Below, piece after piece: positions 18,607-26,260 of a stretch of 64,000 nucleotides of DNA. Source of the stretch: Sulfitobacter albidus. GTDB taxonomy: Bacteria > Pseudomonadota > Alphaproteobacteria > Rhodobacterales > Rhodobacteraceae. The DNA lies in assembly GCF_018200035.1 (NCBI RefSeq), contig NZ_CP073581.1, positions 2,352,501 to 2,416,500 of the forward strand. The letters are read 5' to 3'. A program made the translations under genes and the position numbers. Under the pieces are notes generated by a model. That model was not told where the DNA came from. It did not search any database and worked only from the letters and a program-made list of their open reading frames with translations. Each line of letters opens with the position of its first letter. The stretch's first letter is position 1.

Positions 18607-19370
18607 TTATCCACAGCGTCTTTCAGCGTAAGAAGATCGCTCCAAGCCTCTCGCTTTGCGGCAGCATTCCGCAGCAGATATGCCGGATGAAACATCGGCA
18701 AGGCAGGTTTATCCACAGCCTTGGTCCAGCCGCCGCGCAGCCGCGTGATGCCGCGTTTTTCCAGCAAGGCCTGACACGCCCAATTGCCCATCAAAACCAC
18801 AACCTTCGGATCGGCCAGCTCGATATGGCGGATCAAGAAGGGTTTGAGCATCGCGATCTCTTCGGGTTTGGGATCACGGTTCTGCGGCGGACGCCAAGGC
18901 AGCGTGTTGGTGATATAGATCGGCGCCTCGGCGCGATCGCGCCCCATGCCGATGGCCGCGAACATCCTGTCCAGCAACTGCCCCGCCGCACCGACAAAGG
19001 GCCTGCCCTGGCGGTCTTCCTCGCGCCCCGGCGCCTCGCCGACGATCATGACGGGCGCGCCCGCGATCCCGTCGGAAAACACCAGATTGCGCGCGCCGCG
19101 CTTGAGATCGCAGTGCTCGAACGCTGCCATCGCGGCACGGAGCGCCTCAAGGCTACCCGCCCCTTTTGCGGCAGTTCGGGCCACCGATACCGGATCGTCT
19201 GCCGCGATCACCGGCGGCGCGGCGCCGACTTTGCCCGCCGCCTGAGGCTTGGCCAATTTATCGGGCAAATCGTAGCGGTTGACGGGTGCGTCGCCGATAC
19301 ACTCATCCACGCCAAGCTCGATCTGCCAGGCAAGCATGTCACGCGCCGTATGGGGGGTAAGTGATTCCAT
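18603..19370 (-). CDS. Uracil-DNA glycosylase, family 4-like
   Basis: A 255-residue protein of the UDG superfamily that removes uracil from DNA. Motif 1 is GEAPGREEDRQGRPFVGAAG and motif 2 is MFHPAYLLRN; the SPO1 polymerase-related family 4 layout is clear. The N-terminal 80 residues (MESLTPHTARDMLAWQIELG...) are an alphaproteobacterial extension. In classical family 4 enzymes four cysteines hold a 4Fe-4S cluster; here the first position reads FEHCDL (only the second Cys of CxxC), the third reads TLPWRPP (Trp in place of Cys) and the fourth is replaced by Leu, so no cluster is expected. First gene of the operon, divergent from pyrB. Confidence 0.88.
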   Translation of the reverse strand: MESLTPHTARDMLAWQIELGVDECIGDAPVNRYDLPDKLAKPQAAGKVGAAPPVIAADDPVSVARTAAKGAGSLEALRAAMAAFEHCDLKRGARNLVFSDGIAGAPVMIVGEAPGREEDRQGRPFVGAAGQLLDRMFAAIGMGRDRAEAPIYITNTLPWRPPQNRDPKPEEIAMLKPFLIRHIELADPKVVVLMGNWACQALLEKRGITRLRGGWTKAVDKPALPMFHPAYLLRNAAAKREAWSDLLTLKDAVDK

Positions 19371-19414
19371 GCAGCGACCATACGCCTTGCACGCGCCAAG
19401 CTGAATGCCCCGCC

Positions 19415-19443
19415 TTGCCCGGACCCCGCTGCGTGCCTATAAG
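19415..19443 (+). promoter_or_regulatory. Probable sigma-70-type promoter of the pyrB operon
   Basis: TTGCCC at 19415-19420 and TATAAG at 19438-19443 are separated by 17 bases, close to the housekeeping consensus. Transcription would start near 19450, giving a leader of about 20 bases that holds the ribosome binding site GGAG seven bases before the pyrB ATG. Such a short leader leaves no room for an attenuator of the enterobacterial pyrBI type. Confidence 0.6.
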
Positions 19444-19469
19444 CCCGCAAACAGCACCGGAGCCTGCCC

Positions 19470-20408
19470 ATGTCGTTTGCGCACCGTCACCTTCTGGGGA
19501 TCGAGCCGTTGGGCCCGGCCGACATCACGACACTGCTGGATCTGGCCGATGATTACGCAACGCTCAATCGCCAGCCAAACAAGCACCGCGATACCCTCGC
19601 GGGGCTCACGCAGGTCAACATGTTCTTTGAAAACTCCACCCGCACACAGGCCAGTTTCGAGATCGCGGGCAAGCGGTTGGGCGCGGACGTGATGAACATG
19701 GCGATGCAGGCATCCTCGATCAAAAAGGGCGAGACGCTGATCGACACGGCGATGACGCTGAACGCGATGCATCCCGATCTGCTGGTGGTGCGGCATCCGC
19801 AATCGGGCGCGGTGGATTTGTTGGCGCAAAAGGTCAATTGCGCGGTTCTGAACGCGGGCGACGGGCGTCACGAGCATCCCACGCAGGCGTTGCTGGATGC
19901 GCTGACCATCCGACGCAAGAAGGGTCGCCTGCACCGTCTGTCCATCGCGATCTGCGGCGATATTGCGCACAGCCGGGTGGCGCGCTCGAACATCATCCTG
20001 TTGGGCAAGATGGAAAACCGCGTGCGCCTCATTGGCCCGCCCACGCTGATGCCCTCGCAGATCGCGGAATTCGGGGTCGAGGTGTTCGACGACATGCGCG
20101 AGGGCCTGCGTGAAGTGGATGTGGTGATGATGCTGCGCTTGCAAAAAGAGCGCATGGATGGCGGCTTTATCCCCAGCGAACGGGAGTATTACCATCGATA
20201 CGGGCTGGATGCGGAAAAGTTATCCCACGCCAAATCCGATGCCATCGTGATGCACCCCGGCCCGATGAACCGCGGGGTCGAGATTGACGGCACGCTTGCC
20301 GATGACATCAACCGCAGCGTCATTCAGGAGCAGGTCGAGATGGGCGTCGCCGTGCGCATGGCCGCGATGGATCTTCTGGCACGCAACCGGATGCCGCACG
20401 CGGTATGA
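19470..20408 (+). CDS. pyrB: Aspartate carbamoyltransferase catalytic subunit
   Basis: PyrB joins carbamoyl phosphate and aspartate, the first committed step of pyrimidine synthesis. The 312-residue protein has the carbamoyl phosphate loop [13 protein letters not shown] (STRT at 56-59), [13 protein letters not shown], and [11 protein letters not shown] and [13 protein letters not shown] in the aspartate domain. No pyrI regulatory subunit follows; instead the operon contains a dihydroorotase homologue, as in bacteria where ATCase forms a dodecamer with an inactive DHOase-like subunit. Preceded by a good promoter and overlapping the next gene by four bases. Confidence 0.96.
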   Translation: MSFAHRHLLGIEPLGPADITTLLDLADDYATLNRQPNKHRDTLAGLTQVNMFFENSTRTQASFEIAGKRLGADVMNMAMQASSIKKGETLIDTAMTLNAMHPDLLVVRHPQSGAVDLLAQKVNCAVLNAGDGRHEHPTQALLDALTIRRKKGRLHRLSIAICGDIAHSRVARSNIILLGKMENRVRLIGPPTLMPSQIAEFGVEVFDDMREGLREVDVVMMLRLQKERMDGGFIPSEREYYHRYGLDAEKLSHAKSDAIVMHPGPMNRGVEIDGTLADDINRSVIQEQVEMGVAVRMAAMDLLARNRMPHAV

Positions 20409-20902
20409 GCAATGATTTCTGGCAGGATGTGCTGGAGCCCGGCGAGACACTGCTTTGGACCGGGCGCCCGCAGCCCCGTCTGCATTGGCGTAACTGGCGC
20501 CTCTACGGGCCTGCGCCGATGGCGACACTCGGGCTGTCGCTCGCCGCTTTGATCGCGATTGTGACCCGTGGACCGGGGGCAGAGCTGTGGGTGTTTGCGG
20601 CGGCCTCGCTGCTGATCCTGCTGCCGGTGCGCACCACATTGCGGCAACGGCGCGTCCTGCTTCAGACGCGGTATGCGCTGACCGACCGGCGCGCGCTTTT
20701 CTTTCGGATAGACGGGGACGAGACCCGTGCGCGGGCTTTTCGCGCCGATCAGATGATCGCACCGCGGCGGCTGCCGACCCTGCCGAACAGCATTATATTT
20801 GTACAGCAAGACAATGAAAAAAATATAGAATTCGGCTTCGAATATATCCAGGATAGCGGCGCGCTGACGGATGCACTGCGCACCAGTCCGGTGCCGGGCT
20901 AG
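20405..20902 (+). CDS. Membrane protein with PH-like (bPH_2-type) domain
   Basis: A 165-residue protein: [20 protein letters not shown] near the N-terminus, two adjacent membrane helices (about residues 39-75), then [21 protein letters not shown] and a C-terminal strand region ending [17 protein letters not shown]. The combination 'E.LLWTGRP', two helices, then 'YALTDRRAL' is typical of bacterial PH-domain membrane proteins of unknown function. ATG overlaps the pyrB stop (ATGA), so its synthesis is probably tied to that of PyrB. The short stretch 20803-20850 is AT-rich compared with the rest of the gene. Confidence 0.75.
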   Translation: MSNDFWQDVLEPGETLLWTGRPQPRLHWRNWRLYGPAPMATLGLSLAALIAIVTRGPGAELWVFAAASLLILLPVRTTLRQRRVLLQTRYALTDRRALFFRIDGDETRARAFRADQMIAPRRLPTLPNSIIFVQQDNEKNIEFGFEYIQDSGALTDALRTSPVPG

Positions 20903-20913
20903 GGGCTGTCAAC

Positions 20914-20937
20914 TTGGTACGGCGTTCTAGATACCAA
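20914..20937. promoter_or_regulatory. Inverted repeat in the longest gap of the pyr gene run
   Basis: TTGGTA, twelve bases, TACCAA lies in the 60-base gap between the PH-like gene and the next gene. It could be an operator, an RNA hairpin that sets the expression ratio of the two halves, or chance. A TAGATA element overlaps the right arm and could serve as an internal -10. Confidence 0.3.
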
Positions 20938-20962
20938 AGGGCACACAGACGGACGGAAGCAG

Positions 20963-21496
20963 ATGACACAGATTGAGATGAAAAGGGGCGAGCATGGCGT
21001 GATCCGCGTCTTTGCAATTTCGCGCCCCATTGCCGAGGTGGCCAAGGCGCTGCGCGAGGGCGACCGGGCAGAGTTGGGCACCGCACTCCTGAACCATCCC
21101 GTAACCGATCGGGATATCGAGATCTTTCCGCTGAGCGATCTGGGCACGCTTGGCCTGGCGAATTACCTTTCCGAGGGCTACGATATTTCCCGCGAGGATC
21201 TGCGCCGCGATCGCGCGCGTCTGGAGGCGCTGGATGGCTACGTGCTGCTCTTGCACGCGCGCGTGGCGGCGCAAGAAGCCGTGACGCTGCGCCCCGACCC
21301 GGACCTCACGCTGATTGCCACCTATGGCGAGCCGCGCGCCGACATGACGGCAGCGCCTTTCCCGTCGGAGGCCGCGGCCCCCTATTCCGGTGCAACGGCC
21401 CCGTCTGAGCCTGCCCGCCGCGCGCCCCTCGTGCGCGCCGGGGTCGTCCTGATCGTCGCCCTATGCCTTCTTCTTCTCTGGTGGAGCCTGTCATGA
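20963..21496 (+). CDS. Tail-anchored hypothetical protein in the pyr operon
   Basis: A 177-residue protein. Residues 1-120 form a soluble, charged domain (GEHGVIRVFAISRPIAEVAKAL, LNHPVTDRDIEIFPLSDLG, LANYLSEGYDISREDLRRDR). A flexible Pro/Ala-rich linker follows (about 125-152) and a single C-terminal membrane helix (RAGVVLIVALCLLLLWW) closes the protein, so it is predicted to be tail-anchored with the main domain in the cytoplasm. No known family recognised. It has its own binding site (GGAAGCAG) and its stop overlaps the next ATG. Confidence 0.75.
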   Translation: MTQIEMKRGEHGVIRVFAISRPIAEVAKALREGDRAELGTALLNHPVTDRDIEIFPLSDLGTLGLANYLSEGYDISREDLRRDRARLEALDGYVLLLHARVAAQEAVTLRPDPDLTLIATYGEPRADMTAAPFPSEAAAPYSGATAPSEPARRAPLVRAGVVLIVALCLLLLWWSLS

Positions 21497-21597
21497 AAGA
21501 ACCCAAACCCGATCCCAAGATGTCCGGCCGTGTGGCGACGATAGCGCTGCTGGTGCTGTTTATCCTGGCGTTCTGCATGGTCTATTTTGCCGGATGA
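21493..21597 (+). CDS. 34-residue single-helix membrane microprotein
   Basis: Read directly from the sequence; below usual length cut-offs. The peptide starts MKEPKPDPKMSGRVAT and continues as one membrane helix (IALLVLFILAFCMVYFAG). It is wedged between two genes with ATGA overlaps on both sides, which argues that it is translated rather than spurious. The polar, Pro/Lys-rich N-terminus probably faces the cytoplasm. Such microproteins often act as small subunits or regulators of membrane complexes; its partner is unknown, but the flanking membrane proteins are the obvious candidates. Confidence 0.7.
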   Translation: MKEPKPDPKMSGRVATIALLVLFILAFCMVYFAG

Positions 21598-22034
21598 ACA
21601 CGCCGCTCGCGCTTTTCCGACCCGATCTGCGTACCTTTGTGAAACGCGCGTTCATCGTGACGGCGCTGACGGCTGTGATCGTGGCGCTGGCGGGCTGGGG
21701 GATCGGCACAGTCACGGGGTATTGGCAGGCGATGGCGGTCGGCCCGATCCTCGTGATTGCGTATTTTGCGGTTGATGATCCGCAAAAGTGGCGCGCGGTG
21801 CGCGGGCTGCGCTGGCAGCTTACCGACACTCATCTGAACGTACAGGACAGCGAAGGGGAGACGCCCGTCCCCCTCGCTGCCATTGATAAGGTGCTGGAGC
21901 GGTCAGGGGGGCGTGTCGTGGTGGTCATGGCGTCGGGCCTGCGGCTGGCGATGCCCTATCTTTCCGATCCCGTGCAGGTCGCGGCGCATATCCGGCGCGC
22001 GGCGGACCGGATGCATCCGCCCACGGGCGATTGA
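21594..22034 (+). CDS. Membrane protein with PH-like domain in the pyr operon
   Basis: A 146-residue protein with two membrane helices (about residues 18-38 and 42-60) followed by a beta-rich tail: LRWQLTDTHLNVQDSEGETP, VPLAAIDKVLERSGGRVVVVM, and LAMPYLSDPVQVAAHIRRA. This is the same plan as the YcxB-like proteins at 2-3.7 kb: two helices, then a small PH-like barrel ending in a strand with 'P' and a helix. ATG overlaps the stop of the 34-residue microprotein. No enzymatic motif. Confidence 0.72.
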   Translation: MNTPLALFRPDLRTFVKRAFIVTALTAVIVALAGWGIGTVTGYWQAMAVGPILVIAYFAVDDPQKWRAVRGLRWQLTDTHLNVQDSEGETPVPLAAIDKVLERSGGRVVVVMASGLRLAMPYLSDPVQVAAHIRRAADRMHPPTGD

Positions 22035-22084
22035 CCCGGCGGGCAAAACCCGGCACCTAAGCGCAGACTTTCGGGGGCGAGACC

Positions 22085-23356
22085 ATGACGCTGCATTTCA
22101 CCAACGCGACGCTGCTGGATCCGCAGGCCGGGACCGAAACGCTTGGCTCCTTGTCGGTCGATGAGGGTCGGATCAGCGCGGTCACGCCGGGCAATCTGGC
22201 CAACCCCAAGGGGCGGATCATCGATTGCGGGGGCAAATACCTCGCGCCCGGAATTGTCGACCTTGGCGTCAAGGTCTGCGAACCCGGTGAGCGGCACAAG
22301 GAAAGCTATCGCTCTGCCGGGCTGGCCGCCGCCAAGGGCGGTGTCACCACGATGATCACCCGGCCCGACACCGATCCTGCCATCGACAGCCCGGAGACGC
22401 TGGAATTCGTCACCCGCCGCGCCAATGAGGCCTCCCCGGTGCACGTGCTGCCCATGGCCGCACTGACCAAGGGGCGCGCGGGCCGCGAGATGACCGAAAT
22501 CGGGTTCCTGATGGACGCAGGCGCCGTGGCCTTTACCGATTGCGATCACGTGGTGACCGATACCAAGGTGTTCCAACGCGCGCTGACCTACGCGCGCAGC
22601 CTCGGCGCGCTGGTGATCGCGCATCCGCAGGATCCGGGGCTGAGCCGTGGCGCGGCGGCGACCTCGGGCAAGTTCGCCTCGTTGCGCGGGCTGCCGGCGG
22701 TGTCGCCCATGGCCGAGCGGATGGCGCTGGACCGCGACATGGCGCTCGTCGAGATGACGGGCGCGCGCTATCACGCCGACCAGATCACCACCGCCCGCGC
22801 CCTGCCCTCGCTGGAGCGGGCAAAGGCCAACGGCCTGGACGTGACGGCGGGCGTGGGCATCCACCACCTGACGCTGAACGCGCTCGATGTGGCGAATTAC
22901 CGGACGTTCTTCAAGCTCAAGCCGCCCTTGCGCGACGAGGACGACCGGCTGGCGGTTGTGGACGCCGTGGCGCGCGGCGTGATCGACATCATCAGCTCCA
23001 TGCACACCCCGCAGGACGAGGAAAGCAAGCGGTTGCCTTTCGAAGAAGCCGCCTCGGGTGCCGTGGCGCTTGAGACCTTCCTGCCCGCCGCCCTGCGCCT
23101 GTGGCACAGCGAGATGATCGACCTTCCGACGCTGTGGCGGGCGATGTCACTGAACCCCGCGCGCAGGCTGGGGCTGGATACCGGGCGGCTTGAGGTCGGG
23201 GCGCCCGCGGATCTGGTGCTCTTTGATCCTTTCGCGCCCTTCGTGCTGGACCGCGCGACGCTACGGTCGAAATCGCGCAATACGCCGTTTGACGGGATGC
23301 GGCTGGAGGGTAAGGTGCTGTCGACATGGGTCGGCGGGACCTGCGTTTATGAATAA
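22085..23356 (+). CDS. Dihydroorotase-like protein lacking catalytic residues (PyrC'/PyrX type)
   Basis: A 423-residue amidohydrolase-fold protein, clearly related to type I dihydroorotase (LAPGIVDLGVKVCEPGE, KGGVTTMITRPDTDP, SLNPARRLGL). However the metal-binding HxH after 'PGIVD' reads VKV (62-64), and the catalytic 'DHAPH' segment reads SSMHTPQ, losing the essential Asp. AHPQD and IHHLTLN retain some later histidines. It is therefore probably not a working dihydroorotase. In Pseudomonas and relatives an inactive PyrC' encoded with pyrB is needed to assemble ATCase; the same role is likely here, with a true dihydroorotase elsewhere. Binding site GGGGGCGAG precedes the ATG. Confidence 0.88.
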   Translation: MTLHFTNATLLDPQAGTETLGSLSVDEGRISAVTPGNLANPKGRIIDCGGKYLAPGIVDLGVKVCEPGERHKESYRSAGLAAAKGGVTTMITRPDTDPAIDSPETLEFVTRRANEASPVHVLPMAALTKGRAGREMTEIGFLMDAGAVAFTDCDHVVTDTKVFQRALTYARSLGALVIAHPQDPGLSRGAAATSGKFASLRGLPAVSPMAERMALDRDMALVEMTGARYHADQITTARALPSLERAKANGLDVTAGVGIHHLTLNALDVANYRTFFKLKPPLRDEDDRLAVVDAVARGVIDIISSMHTPQDEESKRLPFEEAASGAVALETFLPAALRLWHSEMIDLPTLWRAMSLNPARRLGLDTGRLEVGAPADLVLFDPFAPFVLDRATLRSKSRNTPFDGMRLEGKVLSTWVGGTCVYE

Positions 23357-23374
23357 CCCGGTGGAGCGCCTGAC

Positions 23375-23983
23375 ATGCCATTGATCGAAACCTCGACCAG
23401 CCTGCTGATCCTCTGGGCGCTGACGGGCTATTTGCTGGGGTCGGTCCCCTTTGGCGTGCTGGTGTCGCGCATGATGGGGCTGGGCAACCTGCGCGAGATC
23501 GGATCGGGCAACATTGGGGCCACGAACGTGCTGCGCACCGGGTCCAAGCCTGCGGCGATTGCGACGCTGCTGCTGGACGGCGCCAAGGGTGCGGTTGTGC
23601 TGCTGCTGGCCCGCGCGCTCACTGGGGAGGACGCGGCACAGCTGGCCGCGGTGATGGCGATGCTGGGGCATTGCTTCCCGGTGTGGCTGGGCTTCAAGGG
23701 TGGCAAGGGGGTCGCGACATTCATCGGGATTTTGCTGGCTTTCGCCTGGCCCGTGGGGCTGGCCGTGTGTCTGGCCTGGCTGGTGGGCGCGGGTCTGTCG
23801 CGCATGTCGTCGATGGGCGGTCTGCTGGCCGCCGCATCCTCGACAATTCTAATGGTGGTTCTGGGCGCCGGGCACGGTCTGGTGATGGGGATTGTGCTGA
23901 CGCTGCTGGTGTTCTGGCGCCACCGCGAAAACATCGCGCGGATCAAGGCAGGCACCGAGCCGCGCATCGGCAAAAAGGGGTGA
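23375..23983 (+). CDS. plsY: Glycerol-3-phosphate acyltransferase PlsY
   Basis: A 202-residue inner-membrane enzyme that transfers an acyl group from acyl phosphate to glycerol-3-phosphate, the first step of phospholipid synthesis. It has about five helices and all three PlsY motifs: LGSVPFGVLVSR, the glycine-rich REIGSGNIGATNVLR (about residues 39-53) and WLGFKGGKGVATFIG. It starts 18 bases after the dihydroorotase-like gene and ends with a GTGA overlap to the next gene. Linkage of pyrC and plsY is common in alphaproteobacteria. Confidence 0.95.
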   Translation: MPLIETSTSLLILWALTGYLLGSVPFGVLVSRMMGLGNLREIGSGNIGATNVLRTGSKPAAIATLLLDGAKGAVVLLLARALTGEDAAQLAAVMAMLGHCFPVWLGFKGGKGVATFIGILLAFAWPVGLAVCLAWLVGAGLSRMSSMGGLLAAASSTILMVVLGAGHGLVMGIVLTLLVFWRHRENIARIKAGTEPRIGKKG

Positions 23984-24318
23984 GAGCACCCGCGCCGCCC
24001 GGTTTTACCGAGCGGTTGGCGATGATCCCCCTCGGCACGAGTTTCGGCAGTTACAATCACCGGCGCTATACCGCGACGCGCAGCAGCTTCAGCGGCGGGC
24101 GCGCGCATAAGCTGGTGGCCGAGGCGCTGGATGGATCGGACTACATCAGCCTCAACCTCTATGATCTGAGCGCCGGCGCACAGCTGGCCCCCTGCGAGAT
24201 GCCCGCCGAAAAGGTCATCGCCTTCGTGCTGGGCTATGCGCCCGAGACGCCGCCAAAGAAACAGCTTGCCAAGACTGTCGTTTCTGATATTTCTGTCTTT
24301 ACAGAAATTAATGACTGA
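23980..24318 (+). CDS. Small hypothetical protein downstream of plsY
   Basis: A 112-residue soluble protein starting at GTG 23980, overlapping the plsY stop; an internal ATG at 24022 is an alternative. It contains RLAMIPLGTSFGSYNHRRY, SFSGGRAHKLVAEALDGSDY and ISLNLYDLSAGAQLAPCEMP, followed by a helix and a polar tail ending FTEIND. No family recognised with confidence. The codon usage is normal and the overlap with plsY supports expression. It precedes the GbsR-type regulator by nine bases. Confidence 0.72.
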   Translation: MRAPAPPGFTERLAMIPLGTSFGSYNHRRYTATRSSFSGGRAHKLVAEALDGSDYISLNLYDLSAGAQLAPCEMPAEKVIAFVLGYAPETPPKKQLAKTVVSDISVFTEIND

Positions 24319-24327
24319 GGCGCCACC

Positions 24328-24861
24328 ATGCACCTGACCCCCGCCATGCAAAGCTTTATCCTCCATTGGGGGGACATGGGTGCGAAATGGGGCACTAACC
24401 GCTCGGTCGCGCAGATCCACGCGCTGCTGCACATCTCGCCCGAGCCGCTGGCGGCGGATGAGATCTGCGATCTGCTGAACCTCGCGCGTTCGAATGTGTC
24501 CAACGGGCTGAAAGAACTGCAAAGCCTTGGCATGGTCAAATCGCAACGCCAGCTGGGCGATCGGCGCGATCATTTCACCTCGATCCGCGATATGTTCGAG
24601 CTGACCACCACCGTGATCGAAAGCCGCCGGGAACGCGAATACCTGCCCACCCTGCGCGCACTTGAAGCCGTGCAGCGCGAGGCGGAGGAGGACGCAACCC
24701 CCGAGGCCGTCAAAGGCCGCATCAAGGAAACACTCGACACGATGCAGATGTTTGACGGCTGGTACCGCGATGTGTCGCGCCTGCCGCGCGGCGTGCAAAT
24801 GGCCGCGATCCGACTGGGCGGGCGCATCGCCCGCTTCCTGCCGAAGGGCAAAGACGACTAA
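24328..24861 (+). CDS. GbsR/MarR family transcriptional regulator
   Basis: A 177-residue winged-helix protein. The DNA-binding part is LAADEICDLLNLARSNVSNGLKEL (helix-turn-helix, about residues 46-69) followed by the wing QRQLGDRRDHFTS, and the C-terminal half is a dimerisation helix set (EYLPTLRALEAVQREAEEDA). The fold and length match the GbsR family, whose characterised members repress osmoprotectant genes, but ligand residues are not conserved enough to predict an effector. It sits directly upstream of three membrane protein genes and probably controls them and itself. Confidence 0.85.
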   Translation: MHLTPAMQSFILHWGDMGAKWGTNRSVAQIHALLHISPEPLAADEICDLLNLARSNVSNGLKELQSLGMVKSQRQLGDRRDHFTSIRDMFELTTTVIESRREREYLPTLRALEAVQREAEEDATPEAVKGRIKETLDTMQMFDGWYRDVSRLPRGVQMAAIRLGGRIARFLPKGKDD

Positions 24862-24885
24862 AAATTTTGACCAAGGATTTCTCCC

Positions 24886-25329
24886 ATGACAGAAATACCA
24901 AAAATAACAGAACGGCGCACACTTCATTGGCGCGCCTTCATCGCCAGTCTTTTGCTGCCGCCCGTCGTGACCCTTGGCCCGCTGCTGCTGGTGTCACTGG
25001 CCATCCCCACGCTCAACACGCTGTTAATAGTCGTCTATGTGATGCTGGTGTTTGGCGGCGCGATCTATTTGCTGATCGGGACGCCGACGCTGATCTGGTA
25101 CCTGCGGCGACAGCCCGCCGATCCCTTCAAGACTGCGCTGATCGCGCTAGTGTCTTTGCTGATCCTGATCCCCGCCGCACCGCTGTTCTGGCTGTTTACC
25201 GGAGACCGGGACGCAATGTGGATATCGGCCACACTGATGATGTTCGGTGCCGTTCTTGCGCCGCTTTGGGCGGCAATCTTTGCCCTGCTCTACAATCGTT
25301 TTACCCACGGAAAGGAAAAGAAATGCTGA
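24886..25329 (+). CDS. Four-helix membrane protein, GbsR-linked (paralogue 1)
   Basis: A 147-residue protein with a short basic N-terminus and four predicted membrane helices (about 17-37, 43-64, 84-104, 112-133). The second helix ends in GGAIYLLIGTPTLIWYLRRQPAD, which is closely matched in the next gene (YLLLGTPLLMWHLRHNEGD), so the two are paralogues. No known family. Binding site AAGGA precedes the ATG at 24886. Its last seven bases overlap the start of the next gene. Confidence 0.75.
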   Translation: MTEIPKITERRTLHWRAFIASLLLPPVVTLGPLLLVSLAIPTLNTLLIVVYVMLVFGGAIYLLIGTPTLIWYLRRQPADPFKTALIALVSLLILIPAAPLFWLFTGDRDAMWISATLMMFGAVLAPLWAAIFALLYNRFTHGKEKKC

Positions 25330-25751
25330 TCCTGCGCCCCCCTGACCGCCGCCTGCGGTTCCTTATCGATCCCGTGGCCTTTGCCGTCGCGCTGATCGGC
25401 GGACCGGTCATCTTCACCCTGTTCAGCTTCTGGGCGCTGTTCGTCCCGATCTTTGCGCTGGCAATGGGGGGGCCGGTGTACCTGCTGCTGGGCACCCCGT
25501 TGCTGATGTGGCACCTGCGCCACAACGAAGGGGATCCCAGCGATCTGGGCTGGCTCGCGTTCAAGACTATGGTGGTCGGGATGCTGGCCGCCATCCTCGC
25601 AGCCCTTGTCACCGGCAACGAAGATCTCTTTGGCCTCGGCATGTTCTACAGCGGCTTCGGCATGATTTTCGCGCCCGCCTGGGCCTACTTTTTCGGTGTG
25701 ATCTACCGACGCCTGCGGCGGGATTTCTACGCCACTCCCCGCCTTGCCTAA
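25323..25751 (+). CDS. Four-helix membrane protein, GbsR-linked (paralogue 2)
   Basis: A 142-residue membrane protein with four predicted helices and the shared segment GGPVYLLLGTPLLMWHLRHN, followed by GDPSDLGWLAFKTMVVGML and an Arg-rich C-terminus (YRRLRRDFYATPRLA). ATG at 25323 overlaps the preceding stop by seven bases and has the site GGAAAAGAA upstream. The shared GTP.L.W.LR loop is the main conserved feature of the pair and is likely functional. Function unknown. Confidence 0.75.
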   Translation: MLILRPPDRRLRFLIDPVAFAVALIGGPVIFTLFSFWALFVPIFALAMGGPVYLLLGTPLLMWHLRHNEGDPSDLGWLAFKTMVVGMLAAILAALVTGNEDLFGLGMFYSGFGMIFAPAWAYFFGVIYRRLRRDFYATPRLA

Positions 25752-25782
25752 TTCCCCCTCAGTCTTTTGAAAGGAGACGACC

Positions 25783-26118
25783 ATGACCCTTTTTGCCCTT
25801 CTCTACATTGTGCTGACCCTTGGCGGCGTTGCCGCACTGGCCGCGATGATCCTGCGCATCGGCACCATGTTGGGCGATTGCCCGCAAAGCCGCGCAACCG
25901 CCCGCGCCGCAGCCGTGACCATCGCCACCGGTTTTGCCGCCATCGGCACCGGCGGGGTGATCCTGATTGGCGCAGGGCTGCCCTTGCTGGCCAATGTCCC
26001 CTTTGCCGGGTTCCTCGGCATCACCGGGCTGGCCGCCCTCTGTCTGGGCTTGGGCTTTACCCACGCCGTGCACGTGCTGCGCGCCCTGATGCAGGACGCG
26101 GGCGCCAAAGCGGCCTGA
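25783..26118 (+). CDS. Three-helix membrane protein, last gene of the pyr-GbsR run
   Basis: A 111-residue hydrophobic protein with three predicted helices (about 3-24, 42-62, 72-95), preceded by a strong ribosome binding site (AAAGGAGACG). Helix 1 is LLYIVLTLGGVAALAAMIL and the last helix ends GLGFTHAVHVLRALM. No family recognised. A transcription terminator hairpin follows within ten bases, marking the end of the transcription unit. Confidence 0.72.
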   Translation: MTLFALLYIVLTLGGVAALAAMILRIGTMLGDCPQSRATARAAAVTIATGFAAIGTGGVILIGAGLPLLANVPFAGFLGITGLAALCLGLGFTHAVHVLRALMQDAGAKAA

Positions 26119-26126
26119 CGCTGCGG

Positions 26127-26149
26127 CAGGCCCCCTCGGGGGCCTGTTT
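26127..26149 (+). terminator. Hairpin terminator at the end of the pyr-GbsR run
   Basis: An eight-base perfect stem (CAGGCCCC / GGGGCCTG) with a four-base loop is followed by TTT. The T tract is short, but the very stable stem and position just after the last gene make termination likely. Confidence 0.65.
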
Positions 26150-26260
26150 CGCCAGCAGAAACACAGTGTTTCCTCTCCTTCGCGCTTTCGCCGCAATCCG
26201 CCCGCACCGGGGCCACAGACCAGCGGCACGTTATGGTTGAACCGACCACAGGAGTTTCCC

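Noticed and set aside
18607..18717. Two TTATCCACA DnaA boxes 100 bases apart, suggesting an origin or datA-like site
   Set aside because: Both fall in the coding region of the glycosylase where the codons for Val-Asp-Lys produce the sequence; no AT-rich region or origin genes are near.
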